Of a stretch of DNA of 64,000 nt, positions 19,901 to 30,300 are shown in pieces. Source of the DNA: Haematococcus lacustris (lineage: Eukaryota > Chlorophyta > Chlorophyceae > Chlamydomonadales > Haematococcaceae); contig JASKMD010000028.1 in NCBI GenBank assembly GCA_030144725.1, forward strand, positions 5,823,311 through 5,887,310. Direction: 5' to 3'. The notes beneath the pieces are model-generated. The model did no database searches. It was not told the origin of the DNA and saw only the letters and a program-made list of their open reading frames with translations. Made by a program: the position numbers and the translations under genes. Numbering within the stretch: position 1 is the stretch's first letter; the number at the start of each line of letters is the position of its first letter.

Positions 19901-20825
19901 GGGTGTCTGGGATGGGAGTGGGGGGGTGCGAGTCTGCTGCAAAGACGCCTGCACATAGGGGTACACAATGAGTAATCACACCCATGCCAAGGGTACACAA
20001 CTCACCCCCTGCACATCTGCATGAGTAACATGACTCACCTTGGGTGACCGTGGCTTCTTGGCCTTGAGTGCCTTGCCACTCAGCAAGCCGACGATCACAC
20101 ACTTCACCGCCTTCACCGTCTTCTTCAGCTCAGGTGTGAGCTGGATGGGGGCCTCTGCACTCACAATCACCATCAAGATTGGCATGCTGTGAGCCTCCTA
20201 GTGTACTCATGTGTGCCTAGCTACCACCTACTTGACGTCTCATACGCATGGTACAGCTCGGCGAGGCATTCCATGCCTTGTGGCACTACACCACCTCCCT
20301 CTACTCCCACGGCTGACAGGCCAGGGAAGTTGTGAGTGGCCGCCACGTAGGAAGCAATCCACGTGTCCTGATCCTCCTTGCTCATGTTGTTGTACTGGAT
20401 GCGTGCCCTTTCAACCATCCTGTGCACGCACGCATCCAGTATATATGCATGCATGTGGATGACCCTATGAGACTGTGGCATTGTCTTATAAATGGAGCAC
20501 TCACGGGACCAATGTTGCTGTCATCGCATCCGCTGTTGGAGGGTTGGGGCTGTTGGCCAGGTCTATGCCTGTTATCATGACCCCTGTGATAAGCTTCAAT
20601 CTCGGCTCGTCCAAGGTGGCATCCTGCATAGCACGTTGTAAGTTGACGTTGTTCGTAGTCCAGCACCAGTGCTTCACATTCGTTTGGCTTTACCCTCAAA
20701 TCGATCAAGACTGGGAGGATTGCCGCCACATATGTGGACAACTGCACATTTGTCCCGGAGGTAGATGTGCCATTCATGTCGCCGGCAGTGAACACAGCCG
20801 GGAATGGGGCGCTTGCAGACGACAT
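13946..20825 (-). CDS. Giant-transposon gene A: Ulp1/C48-type SUMO-protease-like protein with a possible 2OG-oxygenase-like C-terminal region
   Basis: Many short minus-strand exons with GT-AG introns, starting at the ATG at 20825. Recognisable exons include 20825-20691, 20628-about 20508, about 20418-20230, about 20185-20042, a Pro/Ala/Thr-rich linker (19640-19140), 18890-18775, 18750-18400, 18335-18152, 18055-17940, a coiled coil (17150-16985), 16852-16520 and the last exon 15257-13946. The protease triad is readable as His in [12 protein letters not shown], Asp in KVVYYDP and Cys in [12 protein letters not shown]. Ulp1-like proteases cleave SUMO or ubiquitin-like tags and recur in plant CACTA and Mutator elements. 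The last exon has IPRSHKW and [19 protein letters not shown] followed by RVHFY, resembling the distal His/Arg part of 2OG-Fe(II) or phytanoyl-CoA dioxygenases. An upstream HxD was not found, so that assignment is weak. It may be two genes. Confidence 0.6.
15258..16475 (-). repeat. Telomere-like TAGGGC/TTAGGG array inside an intron of gene A
   Basis: About 1.1 kb of TAGGGC hexamers on the plus strand, with short TTAGGG and GGGGAT variants. The variant block (GGGACAGGG to TTAGGG to CTAGTG) occurs twice with a 432-bp period (15481 and 15913), so the array has a higher-order duplication. It lies between the exon ending near 16520 and the exon starting at 15257. The long Pro-Ser, Arg-Ala and Gly-Leu frames through it are composition artefacts. 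Confidence 0.9.
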
Positions 20826-21136
20826 TGCTGGATGTTTTTCACGTGAAAGGACGGAATATAGGCGCTTGTAGTTGGGGTTGGCTATTTAACTCGATTAGCT
20901 CGTGAAACTCGGCGATGCTCATGCAAGTTGGGTTCAAAATATCGGTATTGTTTGAATGTTCCCAACGTAAACACACACTGTTCACCAAAGCTCACGTTGA
21001 AGTCACCGTGAAGCCCAACCTTGAAGCCTCATGGGGGGCGTCGATATTGAGCTACATGACTTGCAACATCGAATTCATGCATGTGCAAGCGCCCGCAAGC
21101 GATCCTCCGGTACACACCTCAGCACGGCGTTTGACA
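20826..21136. promoter_or_regulatory. Divergent intergenic region between gene A and gene B1
   Basis: About 310 bases separate the minus-strand ATG of gene A (20825) from the likely plus-strand ATG of gene B1 (21137). This must hold both promoters unless B1 starts at the upstream ATG at 20915. No clear TATA or initiator motif stands out. Confidence 0.4.
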
Positions 21137-22257
21137 ATGCAGCGGTCAGTGATGGGGCATAACTGGGCCGAGCCTGTCGTTGTTACTAGCGGCGGTGATT
21201 TTATACGGCCGGGTCAGGGTAGCGAGTCCAGCCCAATCACCGAAGAGTTCCGTGAGACGTGCCTGGCGACCTGCGACTTCCTGGTCCTCAGCATCGACTC
21301 AGAAACCACATTCTCGCATCTATCACCTCGCCACTTGGATGCTCTGAGTGGACGTCGGCAGCGTCTATCGCTAATGCTGACCCTGGAGCAGCGACTGGGT
21401 CCAACCATGACCAGGTGCAGAGTGGAGGGGGTGATTGGGTTCCTGGGCTACTGTGAAGCAGTTCAGAGCGTGGAGATCAGACTCATCATGGACGAGAACA
21501 CGGCAGAGGAGCCCACGTATGAGCAGCTGCCAGTGGGGGCCTGGTTGGCGGAGAGGCTGATGTCCAACTTCCCCAACTGCCATGTGTTGGGTATCAAGCC
21601 TTTCCTAATGCGGCATTCAGAGCTGGAGGAACTCCTCAGCCACCACCTGGTTGTGGGGCGCATCAGACATCTGGACATCCAAACAGCCATCCTGACTGGC
21701 AGGGAAAGGGATGTTCCTTATGAGTGGGTGGAGCCAGCTTTGGGGCTGACCACCTTGATAGCCACCTACCTGGGCCCCCTCCCCATCTCCCTACGTGACC
21801 GCACCTGCAACCTTGTGAAGCTGAGCGTCACAGAGATGCACCTAACAGACGTGGGCAACCTACCACAGTCAGTCACCACCCTACTGATATCTGAGCTCAA
21901 CGTCGCCCTACCAGAGCTGAATATGGCGGCCTTGACCAGGGGTGTGGCAGACCTCAGCTCCGGCCGGTTTGGGCGTCAGGATATTGGGCCATGGCCATCA
22001 CGAGCAAGAAAGGGTGTGCACAAGCAGCAGCCCTATTGCCCCTGGTGGGACGGTTTAGGGAGGCCCTGGTGGATGTGGGGGAGCCAAGCCAGGTGATTCA
22101 TTGTGATGTGGTGAGGGCTGTGATTCCAATCTTAAAAGGGTGTGCTGGGGTCCAGTTCAGGAATGCCCCGTGCTCCCTGTATTCATGGCAAGAGTGGGCA
22201 GTGAAGAATGCCATGGCTCCGGGTGCGGCGTTTATCGTACGTTATGCGTTGTACTGA
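21137..22257 (+). pseudogene. Giant-transposon gene B1: unknown leucine-rich protein, frameshifted paralogue of B2
   Basis: Intronless and related to B2 along its length, with shared motifs ETCLATCDFLVLSIDSE, TMTRCRVEGVIGFLGYCEAV and PTYEQLPVGAWLAERLM. The frame departs from the B2 alignment at about 21970-21990 (GGCCGGTTTGGGCGTCAGG), where several bases are missing. The true C-terminal sequence (LLPLVGRFREALVD, LKGCAGVQF) continues in another frame to 22257. The main frame instead stops at 22096 with an unrelated tail. Regularly spaced Leu and F-box-protein-like LRR spacing are suggested (LVKLSVTEMHLTD), but no family is certain. An ATG at 20915 is also in frame; 21137 was preferred because similarity to B2 begins there. 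Confidence 0.6.
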
Positions 22258-22489
22258 CATGCCGCCACCCTGCTGCTTAGTCCTGGGTTTCAGTGACAAG
22301 GTGTGGGCTTGCATGGACAGCACGGACTCTAAGGATGAATGGCCATGGATGTAAACATTGAATGCTGTTATATCTTGAACACCATTGCCTCCAAGGTTCC
22401 CTACAACGATTGCATGCCCTAGCTCAGCGATGGAGCCATAATATTACGTTCATTGGCATCTCCATCATATCCATTGTGTGTGCAAGTGC

Positions 22490-23674
22490 ATGGTGCAAGC
22501 CTTGCGGCCTGACTGCAGTACAAGCACGATGGCCCTCACGTCGCGGCGCCCGAACCCGTCAGACTGGGTGGCTATACAAAGCGACGGCCAGTTCTTCTGG
22601 TTCCATGAGGATGGTGGCAGCACGTTGATACGTAATGAGTGCCACGAGTCCTGCCTCGCCACTTGCGAGTGTTTAATCATCAACATCGACTCAGAGTCCA
22701 TCACCAGCCACCTATCCCCTCGCATCCAGGCGGCACTGCGTATCCGTCGCCATCCACTGGCGCTGCAGCTGATCGTGGCGACCCTGCTTGGGCCACACAC
22801 CATGAGGTGCAGAGTGGAAGGGGTGGTTGAGCTCCTTGGCTGCTGTGAGGCTGTTCACAGCGTGGAGATCAGATACATCGACGAGGAGCAGGCCATGAAG
22901 CAGGAGCCCACCTATGAGCAGCTGCCAGTGGGGGCCTGGTTGGCGGAGAGGCTGATGGCCAGCTTCCCCAAATGCCTCACACTACGTCTCAGGGATTTCC
23001 AATGCCAGCATGCGCAGCTGGCGGAGCTCCTCAGCCACAGCCACTTCCTGGGCAGCCTACAGAGCCTCAACATCCAGGAGCTTCACATCCAGGATGGCAG
23101 TGTGGAGGACGGTCACTATGAATGGGTGGAGGGGTATTTGGGGCTCACAGTCTTGTCTACGGTGTACCTGGGTCCCGTGCCCACTCCCTTACAGCCATTA
23201 CTGCCTCACAGCAAACTCGTGAAGCTGTGCCTGACAGAGATGCACCTAACAGCCACCAGTCTGCTGCCACAGACCATCAAGATCCTCAACATCACGTACC
23301 TCCATGTCACCCTGCCAGAGCCTGATCAGCAGGCCATGACCAGCGGGGTTGCAGCCCTCAGCTCAGGGCGCTTCCAGACGCTTGAGATTGAGTACATGGG
23401 CCTGTCGATCACTAGCCTTGAAGGAGGTGGGCATGCTTCGTTGCAAGCTCTGAAGCCACTTGTGGGCCGGTTTAGGAGGGCGGAGGTGGAGCTTGGGGCG
23501 ATAGCACCTAATGGCGTGTGTGAGTGTGAATTAGTCATTCATAATATGGTGAAACTATTACAAGGGTGTGCTGGGGTGGTGTTCACAGGGTACACAAACC
23601 CGCTGTCCAGCTGGTGCATGTATCGTTTGAAGGATAGCATGGCCCAAGGCGCTACTGTGGAGGTACAGGAATGA
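22490..23674 (+). CDS. Giant-transposon gene B2: unknown leucine-rich protein, intact paralogue of B1
   Basis: Single open frame of about 390 codons without introns; the ATG at 22490 or 22529 is the likely start. It contains RCRVEGVVELLGCCEAV, PTYEQLPVGAWLAERLM and three or four irregular LxxLxL units (LGSLQSLNIQELHIQ, LVKLCLTEMHLTA, IKILNITYLHVTLP), suggesting a leucine-rich-repeat-like solenoid. No transmembrane segment or catalytic motif was seen. It lies 230 bases after B1 in tandem, inside the transposon and between its two minus-strand genes, so it is probably cargo or an accessory transposition factor. Function unknown. Confidence 0.6.
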   Translation: MVQALRPDCSTSTMALTSRRPNPSDWVAIQSDGQFFWFHEDGGSTLIRNECHESCLATCECLIINIDSESITSHLSPRIQAALRIRRHPLALQLIVATLLGPHTMRCRVEGVVELLGCCEAVHSVEIRYIDEEQAMKQEPTYEQLPVGAWLAERLMASFPKCLTLRLRDFQCQHAQLAELLSHSHFLGSLQSLNIQELHIQDGSVEDGHYEWVEGYLGLTVLSTVYLGPVPTPLQPLLPHSKLVKLCLTEMHLTATSLLPQTIKILNITYLHVTLPEPDQQAMTSGVAALSSGRFQTLEIEYMGLSITSLEGGGHASLQALKPLVGRFRRAEVELGAIAPNGVCECELVIHNMVKLLQGCAGVVFTGYTNPLSSWCMYRLKDSMAQGATVEVQE

Positions 23675-23990
23675 CATTGTAAAACATTGTTTGCACTGTG
23701 AAGAGCATTGGACCGAGATGAACGAAGTGGAGAATGGACAAAGCCCCGCCACAAAGCTGTCATGTTGTAAGGTTGTCAAGGTCTCAATTACAGCATTCAA
23801 CACCTCTGAACCTAAACAGGTCAGCATGTTCATCGACCACTCACTTCATTAGCTCAGGGCGTTTCTGACACATGCAAGACAAATGCACATGTCACATATG
23901 AGCACCAGCAGACAAGAGACTGTTGTTAGATTAGAAGCCCACCCCCCTTCTGCTTGGCCTGAGATTGAACCAGGAGCTCGTTCAGTTCGT
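23675..23990. other. Convergent intergenic region between B2 and gene C
   Basis: About 315 bases between the B2 stop and the last recognised coding part of minus-strand gene C. Nothing recognisable. Confidence 0.5.
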
Positions 23991-26900
23991 CTTGAGGGTC
24001 ACTGCTACGTGATTCCTCCCCCTCCACCCCATCCTCGGCCACCTTGTCCCCCTCCCCCTCCCCCTCCCCCCCCCCCCTCCCCCTCCCCCTCCCCCTCCCC
24101 CTCCCCCCCCTCCTCGACCGCCTTCAGCCCCCCCTCCTCGATCACCTCCCCCTCACCAGCCCCCTCCATCCAATCCTCCCCCTCCCCCTCTGCCCCCAAT
24201 TGCTGGGTCTCTCCAGCTTGGTGTCCTGGGTCAAGGTCCTGCTGCTGGCCCACGCTGGTCTTGGCCTCAAGGTCCTTGTGGACACCCTCCATCAGCTCAG
24301 CTAGGAGGGCCTACAACAAGCAAGGCATGTAATTTAGTCATAGCACGGCAGGTAAACCCCACAGACATAAGACAAGCTCACTGACCTGAAACTTGTGAAG
24401 CTTGGTGTCCAGTACACCCTGAATGGAGGCCCTGACTGTAGCCTCCTACACAGCAAACACGTGGTTGCCACATAGGATACCATGCCATCATGTTTCCATC
24501 ACACCATACAATCCATTACAACTATTGACAACACCATACAATCCATTACACAAGACAAACTCACCGGTACAGCATAAGCATCCACGAAACCTGGTGCCAT
24601 GCTGCCGAGCATTGTCTGGAGCTGTTCCACCATGACTGGCGGTACTGTCAGACTGGGCTCCGCAGCCTCGTCGCTGGGCTGGTCAGCAGCCACACCTAGA
24701 TGGCAGCCAACTCAATCGTGTCATGTCAACACTGGACACAAACAGTGATCCATTGTATGATACATACACTGCAACCCTATGTCATAGTGCATGGACACAC
24801 AGGCTCACAACACATAGGCTGTGAATAACATTGAAGCCAATGTACAAAGTTACTCACGGGCTTGCCAGAAGTCCAGGCCACGTTTATACTCTACTCCCCA
24901 CTCAGGCGGCACGAAGTTGATGCCCTTGGTCCAGCGGAGGATGACATATTTCTTGTAGGCCTCGGTCTCTTTGGCAATCTGGCTGCTGCACAGCTTGTTG
25001 GGGTTCTTCTTGACCCATTCGTTGACAGTGCGACGCTTGTTGCGAAGAACACTGCATAATAGCATGACAAATACACAGGTGCAAAGACACATGCATTACC
25101 ATGTGAGACATGATAGATGGGACATGGCATGGTATGATGATAGATGGGACATGACATGGTATGATGCTAGATGGGACATGACATGGTAATGAAGCTTGAG
25201 CCACAAGCGTGCACTCACTGTTGCATGACTTTATCCACGTTAGTGTATGTCACACACGGGGGCAGTTTTCCTTCAAACTCGACTTCCAGGGCAAGCACAA
25301 CAGCCCCGAGCGCTGCAAATTCCGCTGCAGGCCACTTTGAAATTTCTTCTTTCATGCTCTTGTTGCAGAGCTTCCCATGAGGCTCATCGCCAATAGGATA
25401 CGCCTGCATGTCAACAGCTTTCAAGTCGTTCAACATGTTGCAAGTCAATCCATGTGCACTAGTTGTAGCAACACTATGATCTTACAGGCAGGTATGTTCT
25501 CATACCGAACTTGACCCAGGCTTTCCCTGACTCACTCATCACACACTTAAACGCCTGCAAACCACAAGCACATATAATTGTGACATTCATCACGGGGCAG
25601 AATTGCATGCATGTGTCAGCATGCCCACACACACACACCTTTTTCCCGTCCTCATCACCACCGAATGGGTTGTGTGAGGAGTCCTGCAAAGCAGAGTCTA
25701 GGCAGTTTTAGCAGCTCATGAATATCATTATCCATAGTGTTGCATGATGACATGAGGCATGAGTCCACCTTGCTGTCATTCACCTCATTGCCCTCCTTCT
25801 TCTTCCCTTTCCCTTTCCCCTTCTCCTTGCCCTCCTCCTCCTCCTTCTCCTGCCACTCCTCCTCGCCCTCCTCCTGGGCGTCCTCCTTGCCCTGAACCTG
25901 GCCCTTCTTCAGGCTCTTCTTCTGTCCCTGGTCCTGCCCCTTGCTGACGCCTTTACTCTTGGGCGCGTTGTCACTAGCTCGACGGCCCTGTCAAGGCATA
26001 GGTGATGAGCGGATTACTCAGACACAACATGCAGCACAACAACATGCAGCTCCTCAACAACAACATACTCAGACACAACATGCAGCACCTCAACAGATGG
26101 TTATCTCACCCTCTTCTTGGCAAAAATACCATCGTCATCCTTCTCCTCATCCTCCTCCACCCTCGTCTGCCCATGCTTCCTGGGGCTGGCAGCAACGAGG
26201 CCACGTGCATGACCGCGCAACTGCATGTTTAGAACAAGATACCATGCGCATCATGCATGGCCCCATTGTGACCCAAGTTTCTCTTTCACTTACTGTTATC
26301 CTTGCGGGTCGCTTGCCCAGTGAGCCAGCACCAGCTCCTGCCGCAGCCTGCAAGTCAGCAGGGCATGCTCAATCACAACCATTCGACTAAAGCAACAATG
26401 GCTGCCTGGTTGTGCATAGAGCCTCAATGCATGACCTACCCGTTTAGCACGGGGCTCGTCATCCTCTTCCTCATCTGACACCTCAGATCGCTCCTCCTCC
26501 TGGCCTTCATCTACACTATCCCGCTGGCTGTCTTCATGGCCTGAACGAGCCGGTGGAGTCACGGTCTGAACATGGCAGCGCATGGAATACTACCTAGGTC
26601 AACATACCTAATTAGGTCAGCATACCTAATTACAGCCACGAACACCTCTCACCCTCAACAGGCATCATGAGAGTGGCATACCTTGCTTGCAGGCATGGGG
26701 GCCTTCCCAGCTGACGATCCAGCAGAGGCGCCAATGCCCCTCATGACCTGGCCACCATATCTATGCAAGCGCGGTGAGACTGGCAGCAGACCGCGGCTTG
26801 GTGGCTGGGGCGGAGACGGTGCCTGTAAGTATAGCAGACACAGTGGTGTCAGCAGCAAGGGGGGGATGTCATGTTGTAACACATTACAACGCACCTTCGT

Positions 26901-27344
26901 CTTGGCATACAGAAGGACATCGACATAGTCCTTCTCGGATGTGAAGCTGCCACACTTCATGGCAGCAAATGCATTGAACCAGGCCTTGTCCTGCATCTTG
27001 TCCTTGAGGAGACGAGCAAGGGCCTTGACCTCCCCTGGTTCCATCATGCTGGTATAGGTAGCATGACCATCGCTTCCGATTTGCACGTGGCTGAGGTGGT
27101 GAGATTCAAGGTGCATAGACAATGAATCCGCTGAGGGGTAGTCGCTAGCATCGAAGTTCACAATGATTCGATCGCCCTCATCAAGAACAGTTACGTAGAC
27201 AGTCATACTGCGTCGTTGTTTCTTCTTCTGTGCTGTCCCCTTCAGACACCGCCGGAAATGTTCAGCAAGAAATGTGAGATGGTCGAAGAGCCACCGGCAT
27301 TGAGGGAAGCGGAGATAGGCATCGCCTGTTATAACAATGTACAT
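23990..27344 (-). CDS. Giant-transposon gene C: multi-exon charged protein of unknown function
   Basis: ATG at 27344, transcribed divergently from the transposase gene. Exons recognised by GT-AG borders and composition include 27344-about 26895 (contains DEGDRIIVNFDASDYPSADS and KALARLLKDKMQDKAW), about 26823-26685, about 26570-26440, 25980-25770 (Lys/Glu/Gly-rich, highly charged), 25430-25215, 25050-24855 (RRTVNEWVKKNPNKL, a basic stretch) and 24700-24560. The last part is Glu/Gly-rich to about 23990. In CACTA elements a second gene often encodes a subterminal-motif-binding protein (TNPA type). The position and basic/acidic composition would allow that, but no DNA-binding fold is identifiable, so the function stays open. 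Confidence 0.5.
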
Positions 27345-27370
27345 ACAGGCTGGTGCTTAGTCGGCTGTTC

Positions 27371-30300
27371 ATGATGATTGGAGTCGGTGGATGCAAGCGG
27401 GCCGCTTCTACAGCAGCTCATGACTTCGGCCGCACTAGGGATGGCGCTATTGGTACGATCACTGGCATCGATGGCAATCAGCAGGCGGCGGCGACAGGAG
27501 GGACACATTGCAAGCGATCACCAGCGCCACCGCCACAGCGAATGACACCGGTACGGCTTGAGAAAGGACGCTCAGATCTTGCCATCAAGTATTCCCAAAC
27601 AAGTCTATGTGGCTACTATTACAGGGAGACGCACGTAATCCACGGCTCTTCATGGCTCAGTACATGAGATGGATGGGGGCAACAGACAGGGTGAGGGAGA
27701 CTGCATTGAGCTATCAGTAACAGTAACACTAACGTACCATTGTCGTTGTTTGTTATGTAGAGAGTCGAGGCCCACAGAGAGCACAGTGAGGCCATGAACA
27801 ACGAGACAAGCAGCTTGCCTGGGCCATCTACACCCAAGCAAACACCGCCAGCTCAGGTTAGGCGTGTGTCACAACTCACTGATGATGCATGGTCGGTGAC
27901 TCATAGTTATGTCACTGATGTTACAGGGAGGTGGGAATGGAGGCCAACCTCAGCATCGACGGGATGGCAGTGAGGGCGATGGACATGAGGGAGGCGGAGG
28001 AGGAAGGGGGGAGGAAAGGGATGGGAGTGAGAATGATGGGGGAGTTGGGGGTGGGGGAGGAGGGGGTGGGGGAGGAGGAGGAGGAGGAGGAGGGGGCGGT
28101 GGAGGGGGGGGCGGTGGTGGAGGGGGTGTTGGGGATGGAGAGGGAGGGGTGGATGTCAGGGCAGCAGCACTTGGCGGCGGCCCAGTCCTTCGCCGCAACA
28201 GCAAGGGCAGCAAGGACAAGGATGCACTCCTAAGCAACGACCTTGTGTATCCTGACAGGCCAGATGTCAGAATGCAGGACCTTGTCCGGCACTTGTGTGA
28301 GTTCTACATAAAGGCCAAGCCGTCTGACCAGCAGATGAAAGACGTGCTGGAGCTGTTGGACAACTGCATGGGCAAGGGCAAGACCTTGCTTCCTTCAACC
28401 CTGCATCGGTTCTATGGCTTGATTGATGCGCTGGGCAGTGAGGAGGAACGTGTGCACGTCTGCAACGGCAAGACCTGTCCAGGACATGCCTATCCGCACC
28501 TGCCTAAGTGAGTCACATGTACATACTCCACCACACCAGATTTGTCATGGCTGACAAGTGCAACGTCCACTTCAAGTGTTTGATTGCCACAGGAACCAAT
28601 GGAAACATCACTTGAAGGACGTATGCCCTCATCCACAGTGTGGTGAAACCCGTTTTGTGACAGGTGACAGCACAGCCGCATACATCCATTGAGCTTAATA
28701 CCACCACCTCCCAGCTCACCTCCACTACTCTCATACTCCCCAATGATAGTGTCTTTGTGACGCTTGCCATTACGAGGTGCTGTACTATGCCTGAACAGAG
28801 GGAGACTCCATTGAGGCACGTAGCAGCATCTACCTTCACGGCGTTGAGGACACCCTGAACATCCTCATGAACAACCCCCAAGTCAAGAAGTGGCTCTTGC
28901 AGCGCCCGGTGAATGCAGAAGCAGGCTCCTTTGCTGCAAGTAAGAGAGTGTGCATGACAGATGCATATTGAAAGACAACAACAATATACCCATAGCCCAT
29001 AGCCCATTTTACCCATTAATAATAACCCATAGCACACAGCCCATACATCCATAGCCCATCAACGTGTGGTTGATTTGGTTGCATCACACGTAGGCCCTGC
29101 CGCTGCCCACATCCGGGAGCATGTTACGCCTGAAGTGTATGATAACCCGTACGCTGTGAGGGTCAGCTTGGGGCTGGACTGGGTGAGCATCAACAAGAAA
29201 TCAGTGGGAGTGATTGTCATGCAGGTGAGCAAGCAACCTAGCATCCCTGACACCTCGCATTGACTTGCACCTACATACAGAACCATCAGTGCAACACCCG
29301 GCCAGTCCATGCAGGTTGACACCATGCATAGCTTTGCATTCATGCCCTCCTTGTGTCTTGTTGACTGTGAGCTCCAGTTGGTGGACGTCCCAGATCATGT
29401 GCGGGGCAAGGACGACACCTGGGCCATCCTGGGCGTCATCATCGACAACAAGACTTCAGCTGACTCGCATGTCACCGGCTACATGAAGCCCATCTTCGAG
29501 GCTTTTCAGGGAGCGCTGGGAACAGACGTCTCCACGCACGTCCACCTGCGCAGTGAAGCCCTTGGCGACCGCCCCACTGTGGGGCCCCGGCTGTACCCAA
29601 TAGTGGTCAGTCTGGTGGCGGACACTCCAGCCAGGCAAGCAGTACTTAACAAATGGACCCTAACCCTAACCTCATCCCCACGTCCATGCCCATCCCTAGC
29701 CCTAGCCCTAGCCCTAGCCCTAGCCCTAGCCCTAGCCCTAGCCCTAGCCCTAGCCCTAGCCCTAGCCCTAGCCCTAGCCCTAGCCCTAGCCCTAGCCCTA
29801 GCCCTAACCCTAACCCTAACCCTAACCCTAACCCTAACCCTAACCCTAACCCTAACCCCTAGCCCTAACCCTAACCCTAACCCTAGCCCTAAGTCTAACC
29901 CCATCCCCACGTCCATGCCTAGCCCTAGCCCTAGCCCTAGCCCTAGCCCTAACCCTAACCCTAGCCCTAGCCCTAGCCCTAGCCCTAGCCCTAGCCCTAG
30001 CCCTAGCCCTAGCCCTAGCCCTAGCCCTAGCCATGTGCTTCTGGTTGCAGGGCTGCTTGGTCTGGCGGCATGCAAGCGGGCGCCAACATGAACTGCATGT
30101 GGTGCTGGCTCAGTACTCCAAAGTATGGCAAGGAAGGAGTCCATCCCATGGGCTACGTCGAACCTGTGGACGCACCAACAATCCCCCCAGCAGTCAGACC
30201 TCCCACGCCTTTGCCTGCCGGTGAGGCAGCTCCAGCCAAGGTGCACATGATGGATGCGTGCATGCGACTGACGGCTGAGGAGTTCAAGCTGCGGGGAGAC

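Noticed and set aside
27909..28233. Gly-rich frame as a structural (cell-wall type) protein
   Set aside because: The same exon continues into the transposase sequence [20 protein letters not shown], so it is a low-complexity part of gene D.
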